A DNA stretch of 40,322 nucleotides from an uncultured Acetobacteraceae bacterium (GTDB lineage: Bacteria > Pseudomonadota > Alphaproteobacteria > Acetobacterales > Acetobacteraceae). Location of the stretch: the NCBI GenBank assembly GCA_903918195.1, contig CAIXDS010000378.1:1-40322 (forward strand), written 5' to 3'. The translations under genes were made by a program, and so were the position numbers. A model generated the notes under the pieces. That model was given only the letters and a program-made list of their open reading frames with translations. It was not told the origin of the DNA and did not search any database. Shown here piece by piece: positions 33,312 through 40,322 of this stretch; the first letter of the stretch is position 1, and the number at the start of each line of letters is the position of its first letter.

Positions 33312-33446
33312 TCAGGCCAGCGCGGTCGTGCGGTTCGAAAAGCGCACGGCCAGGGCGCCGGACCCCAGCAAGGACTGCACCACCAGCGCGACACGCAGCA
33401 GCAGCGCGCCCCATTCAGCCTGATCGGTCACGCGATGATGGGTCAT
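33312..33446 (-). pseudogene. DoxX family gene with internal deletion
   Basis: A 44-residue frame with AGGAGA upstream. The first half (DQAEWGALLLRVAL) is the typical N-terminus of a DoxX membrane protein. The second half (SLLGSGALAVRFSNR) resembles the DoxX C-terminus (normally like LLGDGAFALR). DoxX proteins are usually about 130-150 residues with four spans; the middle is missing in frame. It is probably a non-functional remnant, though a tiny one-span protein could still be made. DoxX genes often sit beside YgiD-type dioxygenases, as here. Confidence 0.6.
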
Positions 33447-33559
33447 CGGAATCTCCTGTCTTGTCGGCACCGGACCACCCGGCATGACGGGAACATCGTG
33501 TCTTCGGTTTCGCATTGTAGTTGTCTATGGTGGCACAGACCCTATGCGGAAATGCATGG

Positions 33560-34450
33560 ATGCTCGACTGGGACGATCTGCGCATTTTTCTGGCCATCGC
33601 CCGCCACGGCACTCTGTCGGCCGCGGCGCGCGCACTTGGGGTCCACCAGCCCACCATGGGGCGGCGCCTTGTTGCGCTGGAACAGCGGGCCGGCGCGCGC
33701 CTGCTGCAGAAAACCCCGCGCGGCTACACCCCCACCGCGGCGGGCGAGTCCATCCTGGGCAATGTCGAGCGCATCGAGGCCGAGGCGCTGGCGGTGGAAC
33801 GGCGCATCACCGGCCGCGACGTGCGGCTGGAGGGCACGGTGCGCATCACCACGGTGGAATCTTTCGCCGCCGAGATCGTGATGCCGATCCTGGCCGGGCT
33901 GCGCCAGCGCCATCCCGGCATCGACATCGACCTGGTGGTCGATGTGCGCAACCTGAACCTGACCCACCGGGAGGCCGATGTAGCGTTGCGGATGGCCCGA
34001 CTCGAGCAGGCCGACCTCACCGTGCGCCGCATCGGGCTGCTCGGCTTCGGATTGTATGCGTCGCCTTCCTACCTGGACTCGCGCGGCGTGCCGGCATTCG
34101 ACCGCAGCGGCGAAGGACACGAGCTGATCCTGACCCAGCCCGAGCTGATGGCGGGTGCGGAAATGGCCTGGCTCACCGCCATCCTGCCGCGCGCCGCGAC
34201 GGCACTGCGCACCAACAGCCGCTACAACCATCGCGCCGCCGCCCTGGCCGGGCTGGGCATCGCCTGCCTCGCCCGCTACCTTGGCGATGCCGGCCCCCTG
34301 GTGAAGCTGGACCCGCCGACACCGCCGCCGGTGCGCGAATTGTGGTTGGGCGTGCACACCGACATCCGCCACATGCCGCGCATCCGCGCTGTGACTGAGG
34401 CGCTGGCCGCTGGGGTGAAGGCCCGCGCTGATGTCCTGGCGCCGGGGTGA
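33560..34450 (+). CDS. LysR family transcriptional regulator
   Basis: A 296-residue regulator. The winged HTH spans about 3-62: LDWDDLRIFLAIARHGTLS then AARALGVHQPTMGRRLVALE. An effector-binding domain of periplasmic-binding-protein type follows, from about residue 90 (GTVRITTVESFAAEI). I chose MLDWDD because it gives the standard HTH start; an ATG 13 codons earlier is in frame. It is divergent from the DoxX remnant/dioxygenase pair, the classical arrangement for LysR control of that pair. It also heads the HAD-peptidase genes on its own strand, 24 bases away. Confidence 0.9.
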   Translation: MLDWDDLRIFLAIARHGTLSAAARALGVHQPTMGRRLVALEQRAGARLLQKTPRGYTPTAAGESILGNVERIEAEALAVERRITGRDVRLEGTVRITTVESFAAEIVMPILAGLRQRHPGIDIDLVVDVRNLNLTHREADVALRMARLEQADLTVRRIGLLGFGLYASPSYLDSRGVPAFDRSGEGHELILTQPELMAGAEMAWLTAILPRAATALRTNSRYNHRAAALAGLGIACLARYLGDAGPLVKLDPPTPPPVRELWLGVHTDIRHMPRIRAVTEALAAGVKARADVLAPG

Positions 34451-34474
34451 TGCGCCGCTTCCGGAGACATATCC

Positions 34475-35224
34475 ATGCGACTCACCGACTTTCGGGTGCT
34501 GAGTTTAGACTGCTACGGCACGCTGATCGACTGGGAGAGCGGTCTGCTCGCCGCGCTGCAGACCCTGCTGAAGCGCACCGGGCTGAAGCGCGCCGGCACC
34601 CGCGATGCCGCGCTGCAAGCCTTCGCCCGGCACGAATCGGCGCAGCAGGCCGAGACACCCGGAATGCTCTACGCCGAATTGCTCACCCACGTGTATCATC
34701 GGCTGGCCGATGAATGGGGTGTACAGGGAACCCATGAGGAGGCAAGACGCTTCGGCGCCTCGGTCCCCGACTGGCCCGCATTCCCGGATACGCAGGCCGC
34801 GCTGCAGTACCTCCGGCAGCACTATAAATTGGTGATCCTCTCCAACGTGGACCGGGCCAGCTTCGCCGGCAGCAACCGCCGCCTCGGCGTGACGTTCGAC
34901 GCAGTTTATACGGCGCAGGACATCGGCAGCTACAAGCCCGACCCGGCCAATTTCCGCACGATGCTGGATTGCCTCGCCGCCATTGGCCACGGCCGCGGCG
35001 AAATTCTGCACACCGCCCAGAGCCTGTTCCACGACCACGCCCCGGCGAAAAGCTGCGGCCTCGCCACCGCCTGGATTGACCGCCGCCACGACCAGGCGGG
35101 CTGGGGGGCGACCATGGCCCCGCCCGATGGCGCCACCTGGGACATCCGCTTTCCCTCGCTCGCCGCCATGGTCGAGGCGCATCGCCGCGAAGCCGGCGGC
35201 CAGATCGCCGCGGGAGACCGCTGA
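34475..35224 (+). CDS. HAD-superfamily haloacid dehalogenase-like hydrolase (type II)
   Basis: A 249-residue HAD hydrolase. Motif I is SLDCYGTLIDWE with nucleophile Asp11, motif II is ILSNVDRASF, and motif III/IV includes DIGSYKPDPANF. The LIDWE segment and cap arrangement resemble L-2-haloacid dehalogenases (type II), but many such proteins act on phosphates. It starts 24 bases after the LysR gene and is followed after 43 bases by the DmpA-type peptidase, so it is probably in the same transcript. Confidence 0.88.
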   Translation: MRLTDFRVLSLDCYGTLIDWESGLLAALQTLLKRTGLKRAGTRDAALQAFARHESAQQAETPGMLYAELLTHVYHRLADEWGVQGTHEEARRFGASVPDWPAFPDTQAALQYLRQHYKLVILSNVDRASFAGSNRRLGVTFDAVYTAQDIGSYKPDPANFRTMLDCLAAIGHGRGEILHTAQSLFHDHAPAKSCGLATAWIDRRHDQAGWGATMAPPDGATWDIRFPSLAAMVEAHRREAGGQIAAGDR

Positions 35225-35267
35225 TCAAACGGTTGATTTCGGTCCGGCCGCCTGATCGAATGCGCGG

Positions 35268-36308
35268 ATGAGAGCACGCGACCTTGGTCTGGCCTGCGGC
35301 AAGCTCCCCACCGGGCCGCGCAACAGCATCGCCGACGTGACCGGTGTGCGGGTCGGGCACGCCACCGTGCTGGAGGGTGACGTGCGCACCGGCGTCACCG
35401 CCATCCTGCCGCACCCCGGCGACCTCTTCCGCGACAAGCCGGTGGCCGCCGCCCACGTGCTGAACGGCTTCGGCAAAAGCGTCGGGCTGATGCAGGTGGA
35501 GGAGCTGGGCCAGATCGAGACGCCGATCCTGCTGACCAACACCTTCTCCGTGCCGGCCTGCGCCAATGCCCTGATCCGCCACGCGGTGGCCGCCAACCCC
35601 GAAATCGGCCGGCGCACCGCCACCGTCAACCCGGTGGTGTGCGAGTGCAACGACGGCTATCTGTCGGATATCCAGGCCATGCTGGTCACCGCCACCGACG
35701 CCATCCTGGCGATCGAGGCGGCCAGCGACATTTTCGGACTCGGCGCGGTCGGGGCCGGCGCCGGCATGAGCTGTTTCGGCTTCAAGGGCGGCATCGGCTC
35801 GTCGTCCCGGATGGTCACGCTGGACGGGGCGGCGCATGTGCTGGGCGTGCTGGTGCTGGCCAATTTCGGCCGCGCCGGTGATCTCCGCCTGCCCGACGGG
35901 CGGGTGCTGGAGCCGGCTTCGGCGCCGGAGACGGAGAAGGAGGCGGGCTCTGTCATTGTGGTGGCAGCGACCGACGTGCCGCTGGACCATCGGCAGCTTC
36001 GCCGGGTGATCCGGCGCGCCGGCGTGGGTCTGGCCCGTTGCGGCAGTTTCTGGGGCCACGGCAGCGGCGACGTGTTCCTGGGGTTTTCGACCGCCAACCG
36101 CGTGCCGCACGTGGCGACCACCGACCTGTTGCCGATGCGCATGCTGGCGGAAGAAAAAATCGACCTGCTGTTCCAGGCCATCGCCGAGGCCACCCAGGAA
36201 GCGGTGCTGGACGCCCTGGCCGCCGCCGACACCACCGAGGGCCGCAACGGCCACGTCCGGCCCGGGTTGCGTCACGCCCTGAGCGGGTCGGGCCCGCTGC
36301 CCCCCTGA
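35268..36308 (+). CDS. P1 family peptidase (DmpA/BapA-type aminopeptidase)
   Basis: A 346-residue self-processing N-terminal-nucleophile hydrolase that cleaves small peptides or beta-peptides. Marks are the N-terminal GPRNSIADVTGVRVGHATV, TNTFSVPACANALIRHAV, VVCECNDGYLSDI and the processing site GGIG/SSSR, where Ser178 should be the new N-terminal nucleophile. ATTDVPL-like AATDVPLDHRQLRRV follows. It lies 11 bases before another self-cleaving hydrolase gene, which hints at a shared role in unusual peptide-bond turnover. Confidence 0.92.
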   Translation: MRARDLGLACGKLPTGPRNSIADVTGVRVGHATVLEGDVRTGVTAILPHPGDLFRDKPVAAAHVLNGFGKSVGLMQVEELGQIETPILLTNTFSVPACANALIRHAVAANPEIGRRTATVNPVVCECNDGYLSDIQAMLVTATDAILAIEAASDIFGLGAVGAGAGMSCFGFKGGIGSSSRMVTLDGAAHVLGVLVLANFGRAGDLRLPDGRVLEPASAPETEKEAGSVIVVAATDVPLDHRQLRRVIRRAGVGLARCGSFWGHGSGDVFLGFSTANRVPHVATTDLLPMRMLAEEKIDLLFQAIAEATQEAVLDALAAADTTEGRNGHVRPGLRHALSGSGPLPP

Positions 36309-36319
36309 AGGACGCTCGC

Positions 36320-37261
36320 ATGCCCCCCGTTCTTGCCATCCACGGCGGCGCCGGCACGATGCGCCGCACGGCCATGACGCCGGTGGTGGAGGCATCGTTC
36401 CGCGCCGGCCTGCGTGCCGCCCTGTGGGCCGGCCACGCGGTGCTGGCCAGTGGCGGGTCGGCGCTGGACGCGGTGACCCACGCCGTCATGGCTCTGGAAG
36501 ACGACCCGCAATTCAACGCCGGTCGCGGTGCGGTCTACACCTCCGCCGGCTGGCACGAGATGGATGCCGCGGTGATGGACGGGCGGAACCGCGCCGCCGG
36601 CGCGGTCGCGGGCATTACGGGCCCGCGCAATCCGGTGCTGGCTGCGCGCGCGGTGATGGAGCACTCCGGCTGCGTGCTGATGACCGGCGAAGGCGCCCTG
36701 GCCTTCCTGCGCGGGCAGGATCTGGCCTGGGAAGACCCCGAATATTTCCGCACCGATCGGCGCTGGCAGGCGCTGCAACGGGAACTGGAGCGGCGGCGCA
36801 GCAACGCGGCCGACACGCGCGATGATGCCGAGAAGCACGGCACGGTGGGCGCCGTAGCCTGCGACGCGGCCGGCAACCTCGCCGCGGCCACCTCCACCGG
36901 CGGCATGACGGCAAAACGGCCGGGCCGGGTGGGCGACAGCCCGGTGTTCGGCGCCGGCACCTGGGCTGACAATGCCACCTGTGCGGTGTCCTGCACCGGA
37001 CACGGCGAGTTTTTCATCCGCTGGGCGGCCTCGCACGAGATCGCCGCCCGCATGCGCCACCGCGGCGAGACGCTGGCGGCGGCGGCCGAGACGGTGGTGG
37101 CGGAACTGGAGACGGTGGGCGGCGATGGCGGGCTGGTGGCGGTGGATGCGGCGGGAAACGTGGCGCTGCCGTTCAACGCGACCGGCATGTACCGCGGCCG
37201 GATCGGCGCCGACGGCGTGGCCTGGACCGGCATCTATCGCGAGGACCTGCGGACAGGCTGA
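36320..37261 (+). CDS. Isoaspartyl peptidase / L-asparaginase (Ntn family)
   Basis: A 313-residue plant-type asparaginase that cleaves beta-aspartyl dipeptides and asparagine. Marks are LAIHGGAGTM (5-14), FNAGRGAVYT, MDAAVMDG, the autoprocessing site HGTVGAVACD with nucleophile Thr175, and STGGMTAKRPGRVGDSP. ATG has GAAGGA upstream. It follows the DmpA-type gene by 11 bases and is the last gene of the probable LysR-HAD-DmpA-peptidase transcript. No clear terminator follows before the tRNA-Tyr promoter. Confidence 0.93.
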   Translation: MPPVLAIHGGAGTMRRTAMTPVVEASFRAGLRAALWAGHAVLASGGSALDAVTHAVMALEDDPQFNAGRGAVYTSAGWHEMDAAVMDGRNRAAGAVAGITGPRNPVLAARAVMEHSGCVLMTGEGALAFLRGQDLAWEDPEYFRTDRRWQALQRELERRRSNAADTRDDAEKHGTVGAVACDAAGNLAAATSTGGMTAKRPGRVGDSPVFGAGTWADNATCAVSCTGHGEFFIRWAASHEIAARMRHRGETLAAAAETVVAELETVGGDGGLVAVDAAGNVALPFNATGMYRGRIGADGVAWTGIYREDLRTG

Positions 37262-37308
37262 GGCTTGTTCGGCCGCATTGGGTATCGCCGGCGGCGGCAG
37301 GTGCTCCG

Positions 37309-37338
37309 TTGACAAGGGCAACAGGTTGGGGCTATCGC
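37309..37338 (+). promoter_or_regulatory. tRNA-Tyr promoter
   Basis: Perfect TTGACA (37309-37314), an 18-base spacer and TATCGC (37333-37338) end 13 bases before the tRNA. The position suits a start a few bases upstream of the mature 5' end. Confidence 0.6.
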
Positions 37339-37351
37339 CGCGCACCGAAGC

Positions 37352-37437
37352 GGAGGGGTGCCCGAGTGGCTAAAGGGGACGGACTGTAAATCCGTTGGCG
37401 CACGCCTACGTTGGTTCGAATCCAACCCCCTCCACCA
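37352..37437 (+). tRNA. trnY: tRNA-Tyr (GTA anticodon)
   Basis: A class II tRNA with a long variable arm: acceptor GGAGGGG with CCCCTCC, anticodon loop CTGTAAA (anticodon GTA), T arm TTGG-TTCGAAT-CCAA, discriminator A and an encoded CCA. Confidence 0.96.
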
Positions 37438-37591
37438 TCCGTCCGGATGGGATCGCCCAGCTTCAGGTCTTGATCCTCCGGCGGCCTTTACGGACTCATT
37501 CGTCTCCATTCTGTGGGGAAGCATTTTCCCGCCTGGCGGCCTTGCATGCCGATGGCGCGCGGCTGCATGACGAAAAGCCCGGTCCAGTCAC

Positions 37592-38509
37592 GTGACAGCG
37601 GTCATCCTGCAGATTCTGTTCTCCAGCCTCGTCACCGCGGGAATGTGGCTGTACGCGCCGGACGCATCCCGCGCCGACCTCGAGGCCCGCTATGCCGCGC
37701 CGCCCTCCATCTTCGTCGAGGCCGACGGTGTGCGCGTGCATCTGCGCGATACCGGGCCGCGAGACGCGCCGGCACTCATCATGCTGCACGGCTTCGGCGC
37801 CAGTTTGCACACGTGGGAGGCCTGGGCGCAGACTTTGTCGGGCGAGTTCCGGGTGATCCGCTTCGATCTGCCGGGCTTTGGACTCACCGGCGCCGATCCG
37901 ACCGGGGACTACACCGACGCCCGCGCCGAGCAGGTGCTGGCGGCGCTGATGGACACGTTGCGGGTCCCGCGCGCCATCCTGATCGGTAACTCGATGGGCG
38001 GCCGGATTGCCTGGAGCTTCGCGGCCCGCTACCCGGCACGTGTGCGCAAACTGGTGCTGATTTCGCCGGATGGTTTTGCCAGCCCAGGCATGTCCTATGG
38101 CCGGGCCATCGGCGGACCGACGACCGCCCGGCTGCTGCCCTATGTGCTGCCGATGCCGCTGCTGCGCACGACTCTCGCCCCCGCCTATGGCGATCCGCAG
38201 CGTCTGACCGAGGAAGTCGTGGACCGCTATCGCGACATGATTCTGGCGCCCGGCGTCCGCGATGCGGTGCTCGCGCGGATGGAGCAGGTGGTGCTGGAGG
38301 ACCCAGTGCCTTTCCTACGGACATTGCACATGCCGGTGCTGCTGTTGTGGGGCGAAAAGGACCGCATCATCCCCATCAGCAACGCGGCCAACTACCTCAC
38401 GGTGCTGCCCGACGCCAGGCTGGTCACGCTGCCTGACCTCGGACACGTCCCGCAGGAAGAATCACCCGCCGAGGCGCTGGAACCGGTGAAAAAGTTCCTG
38501 TCGCAGTAG
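37592..38509 (+). CDS. Alpha/beta hydrolase, membrane-anchored or exported
   Basis: A 305-residue alpha/beta-hydrolase-fold protein. A hydrophobic N-terminus (residues 3-20) suggests a signal anchor. The oxyanion motif is LHGFGAS, the nucleophile Ser is in GNSMGG, the acid in WGEKDRIIP and the His in LGHVPQEE, so the triad is complete. The substrate cannot be deduced; esterases, C-C hydrolases and haloperoxidases look alike. The start is GTG with a weak ribosome site, so an internal start is possible. A terminator hairpin begins within the stop codon. Confidence 0.88.
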   Translation: MTAVILQILFSSLVTAGMWLYAPDASRADLEARYAAPPSIFVEADGVRVHLRDTGPRDAPALIMLHGFGASLHTWEAWAQTLSGEFRVIRFDLPGFGLTGADPTGDYTDARAEQVLAALMDTLRVPRAILIGNSMGGRIAWSFAARYPARVRKLVLISPDGFASPGMSYGRAIGGPTTARLLPYVLPMPLLRTTLAPAYGDPQRLTEEVVDRYRDMILAPGVRDAVLARMEQVVLEDPVPFLRTLHMPVLLLWGEKDRIIPISNAANYLTVLPDARLVTLPDLGHVPQEESPAEALEPVKKFLSQ

Positions 38510-38527
38510 CCCGGTCAACGGGCTTTT
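38509..38527 (+). terminator. Intrinsic terminator after the alpha/beta hydrolase
   Basis: GCCCG and CGGGC pair around GTCAA and are followed by TTTT. The stem starts at the last base of the TAG stop. Confidence 0.75.
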
Positions 38528-38605
38528 CAGCCTGAAGGCCGCTTGACGACAAGTTATGGCCTTCCCACCGGAATTCTGCACCGGGCAACCACCATGAAGG
38601 CGGGC

Positions 38606-38947
38606 TCAGGGATTGGGATGAAGATTGCCCGGTAAGCGAGGCGCCACGCTGTAGTAAAGGTACTGAGAGCCGATCACACCAAGGGCGATGCCGAGAACCT
38701 CGCTGAGTTCGAGACCCGGCGACGCGACGACCAGACCAATCAACACGCCCGCGCCCAGGAATGCCAAACGCGGATCGATTTTGCTCACGTCGGGAAACGC
38801 GAGCGGCGCCGCGTCATCATCGGAAGACACAGTCTGTTCCGGACGCGGAAACGACGAATTCACCTGTGCGGATGCCGCATACGCATCGGCGCAACACCCA
38901 ATCATCAGCCAGATCGCGACACATACGCCCAGGACGAACTTGCACAT
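38606..38947 (-). CDS. Small exported protein, 113 aa, unknown
   Basis: GGAGG lies about eight bases before the ATG. The N-terminus MCKFVLGVCVAIWLMIGCC then ADAYAASA is a clear signal peptide with a likely cut after AYA. The mature part has a polar acidic stretch (SSDDDAA), then two hydrophobic segments around 62-78 and 81-95. A Cys pair within the signal might instead give a lipoprotein. No family recognised. It is divergent from the esterase gene at 39198. Confidence 0.7.
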   Translation of the reverse strand: MCKFVLGVCVAIWLMIGCCADAYAASAQVNSSFPRPEQTVSSDDDAAPLAFPDVSKIDPRLAFLGAGVLIGLVVASPGLELSEVLGIALGVIGSQYLYYSVAPRLPGNLHPNP

Positions 38948-39197
38948 CTTACCCGCCTCCAGAGGCCGCCGGATATCACCGACGGGGTATGGTGTTCGAG
39001 GAGCCGCCAGAATGCAACAAGCCGGTGCCAACCTGCCTCGCGCTGTCAACCGGTTGCCCGCGCACGGGATGACGACGGCACGGAGCTTTCCACAGGTCGT
39101 CGCTGACAGGCGACAATGACCTCAGAGTGCGGCATTGCGTGCAGTCACGGCGGGTGATGCTATCCCTCGCAAACAGGATGGTGCCATTGGTTTGTTA

Positions 39198-40148
39198 ATG
39201 CTCGTTCGGATGGTCATGGCCGCCGTCGCCCTGGTGGCGCTGGTCGGGTGTGCCGCGGAGGCGGGCATGGTCGGCGTTGTGTCCGGCGGCGAGCCACGCT
39301 CATACAAGCTGGTCGCGGCCCCCGCAGGCAACAGCGCCGGCCGTCCGCTCGTCATCGCCCTGCACGGGTGGCTCGGCACGCCGGAGCAGATGGCCAGGAT
39401 GTCGGGGCTGTCGTCCGCCGCAGCCAGACTTGGGTTTGCCGTCATCTACCCGGAGGGCGAGTGGCGCTCCTGGACGTTCGACCCGTCCAGCCCGCGCGGC
39501 GCTGCCGATGCCGCCTTCCTGGCCGATGTTGTGGCGAATGTCTCCGCCAGAGTTCCGATCGATCCGGCGCGGATTTACGCGGTCGGCTTCTCGAACGGGG
39601 GCTTCATGGCCCAGGCACTCGCCTGCTCGGGCCGCGTGCGTCTGGCAGGCATCGCCGTGGTTGCGTCGGGTTTGGCCGCGCCGACCGCGGCTTCCTGCAG
39701 ACCGGGTGTCGCCGTTCCGTTCCTGCTGATCCAGGGAACCGACGACCCGATCGTCCCCGTCAATGGCACCGGCACGGGCGAGGGACGCATCCTGCCGGCG
39801 TCGGAGACGCTGGCGTTCTGGGCCAACCAGAATCGCTGCCGCGGCTTCGACCAGGCCGGTGCCGAGTCCCGGGAAGCGGGCGTGACCATCCTGCGCGCGA
39901 TCGGCCGGAACTGCCGGGGCGGCGACACCGAAGCCTGGTTCGTGCAGGGGGGCGGGCACGGCTGGCCCGGCAGCACTTTCAGTTACCCGGAGTTCCTCGT
40001 CGGCCGGACACCGTTCGCAATCGACGCGACGTCCGTCGTCCTCGGATTCCTGCTCCGTCAGGCCGCCGGGGCGCCAACGCGAGAGAAGGACAGCAACGAG
40101 GTGCCATCTCCCCTTCAAAGCCCGGCAAACAGCGGCGTGCTCAGGTAG
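39198..40148 (+). CDS. Polyhydroxybutyrate depolymerase-like / feruloyl-esterase-like lipoprotein
   Basis: A 316-residue secreted esterase of the LpqC/CE1-type alpha/beta hydrolases. The N-terminus [18 protein letters not shown] has a lipobox (LVGC), so I prefer this ATG over one 21 codons upstream. Visible are [10 protein letters not shown], nucleophile Ser in [11 protein letters not shown], acid in QGTDDPIVP and His in GGGHGWPG. It would act in the periplasm or at the outer membrane on polyesters or plant-type esters. The 3' end overlaps the convergent cysK by 34 bases. Confidence 0.85.
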   Translation: MLVRMVMAAVALVALVGCAAEAGMVGVVSGGEPRSYKLVAAPAGNSAGRPLVIALHGWLGTPEQMARMSGLSSAAARLGFAVIYPEGEWRSWTFDPSSPRGAADAAFLADVVANVSARVPIDPARIYAVGFSNGGFMAQALACSGRVRLAGIAVVASGLAAPTAASCRPGVAVPFLLIQGTDDPIVPVNGTGTGEGRILPASETLAFWANQNRCRGFDQAGAESREAGVTILRAIGRNCRGGDTEAWFVQGGGHGWPGSTFSYPEFLVGRTPFAIDATSVVLGFLLRQAAGAPTREKDSNEVPSPLQSPANSGVLR

Positions 40149-40322
40149 CGCTCGGCGAAGCTGGGCGCGATCGAAACAATTAGCTTCCCCGCGTTCGCCG
40201 GATCGCGCGCCAGCGTCAGCGCGGCATGCAGCGCGGCGCCGGAGGAAATGCCGATCGGCAGCCCCTCCTCGCGGGCCGCGCGGCGGGCGGCGGCGATGGC
40301 GTCGCGTTCGCTCACCCGCACC
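40115..40322 (-). CDS. cysK: Cysteine synthase A, C-terminal part
   Basis: The last 68 or so residues of an O-acetylserine sulfhydrylase, the PLP enzyme that makes cysteine from O-acetylserine and sulfide. [12 protein letters not shown], then [23 protein letters not shown], is the conserved CysK end, with the Ser in SSG contacting the PLP pyridine. The gene continues past the window edge, and its stop lies within the esterase gene end. Confidence 0.93.
   Translation of the reverse strand, partial: VRVSERDAIAAARRAAREEGLPIGISSGAALHAALTLARDPANAGKLIVSIAPSFAERYLSTPLFAGL

Noticed and set aside
37436..37455. Short palindrome ATCCGTCCGGAT after tRNA-Tyr
   Set aside because: Could be a 3' hairpin, but there is no T-run and the stem is very short.
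1..40322. CRISPR arrays, rRNA genes, riboswitches, toxin-antitoxin pairs or phage genes
   Set aside because: I looked for regularly spaced repeats and familiar motifs by eye and found none.

Overview
The window looks like a high-GC alphaproteobacterial chromosome, most likely Acetobacteraceae or a close Rhodospirillales relative. The basis is a full-length CtrA cell-cycle regulator next to fliI-fliJ, a DUF3126 protein (an alphaproteobacterial family), an IS5/IS427-type transposase tail, and a palindromic extragenic repeat of a kind I associate with this family. I read this from gene content alone, without any search.

Layout. 1-1050: the tail of an IS5-family transposase, then gene-poor DNA with a large inverted repeat. 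1058-3257: a VOC protein and an ECHDC3-like crotonase in one operon, plus a small hypothetical gene. 3266-6454: a sugar aminotransferase and an NAD-dependent epimerase, translationally coupled, then a two-helix potassium channel. 6510-8664: a pair of tiny membrane proteins, and a zinc ABC transporter (permease, ATPase and a 35-residue upstream micro-ORF) behind a near-consensus Zur operator, with no binding-protein gene beside it. 8730-12815: DUF445, a luciferase-like oxidoreductase, a small membrane protein, and an NfeD/SPFH pair. 13034-17753: a hypothetical protein and cyclopropane fatty acid synthase that converge in a repeat, a stand-alone EF-G, and DUF3126.

17862-31016 is the most interesting part. 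It holds a hybrid histidine kinase whose receiver has lost its phospho-acceptor Asp, a GlmS-like SIS protein lacking the glutaminase half, a large PTPS-related membrane protein, ctrA, fliI-fliJ, a methyltransferase-glycosyltransferase fusion and a tandem double glycosyltransferase. The start of the double glycosyltransferase gene (first ~13 codons, RBS region and about 44 bases of leader) is a diverged copy of the start of ctrA, which lies 5.8 kb away: 66 of 84 bases match without gaps. I infer that a glycosyltransferase captured the ctrA leader within a flagellar/surface-glycan locus.

31412-40322: a tRNA-Trp/secE/nusG unit closed by a strong terminator, with no ribosomal protein genes after it; a second copy of the extragenic repeat; a DODA-type dioxygenase beside a DoxX gene with a large internal deletion; a probable LysR-HAD-DmpA-isoaspartyl peptidase operon; tRNA-Tyr with a good promoter; an alpha/beta hydrolase with a terminator; a secreted small protein; a PHB-depolymerase-like lipoprotein; and the 3' end of cysK.
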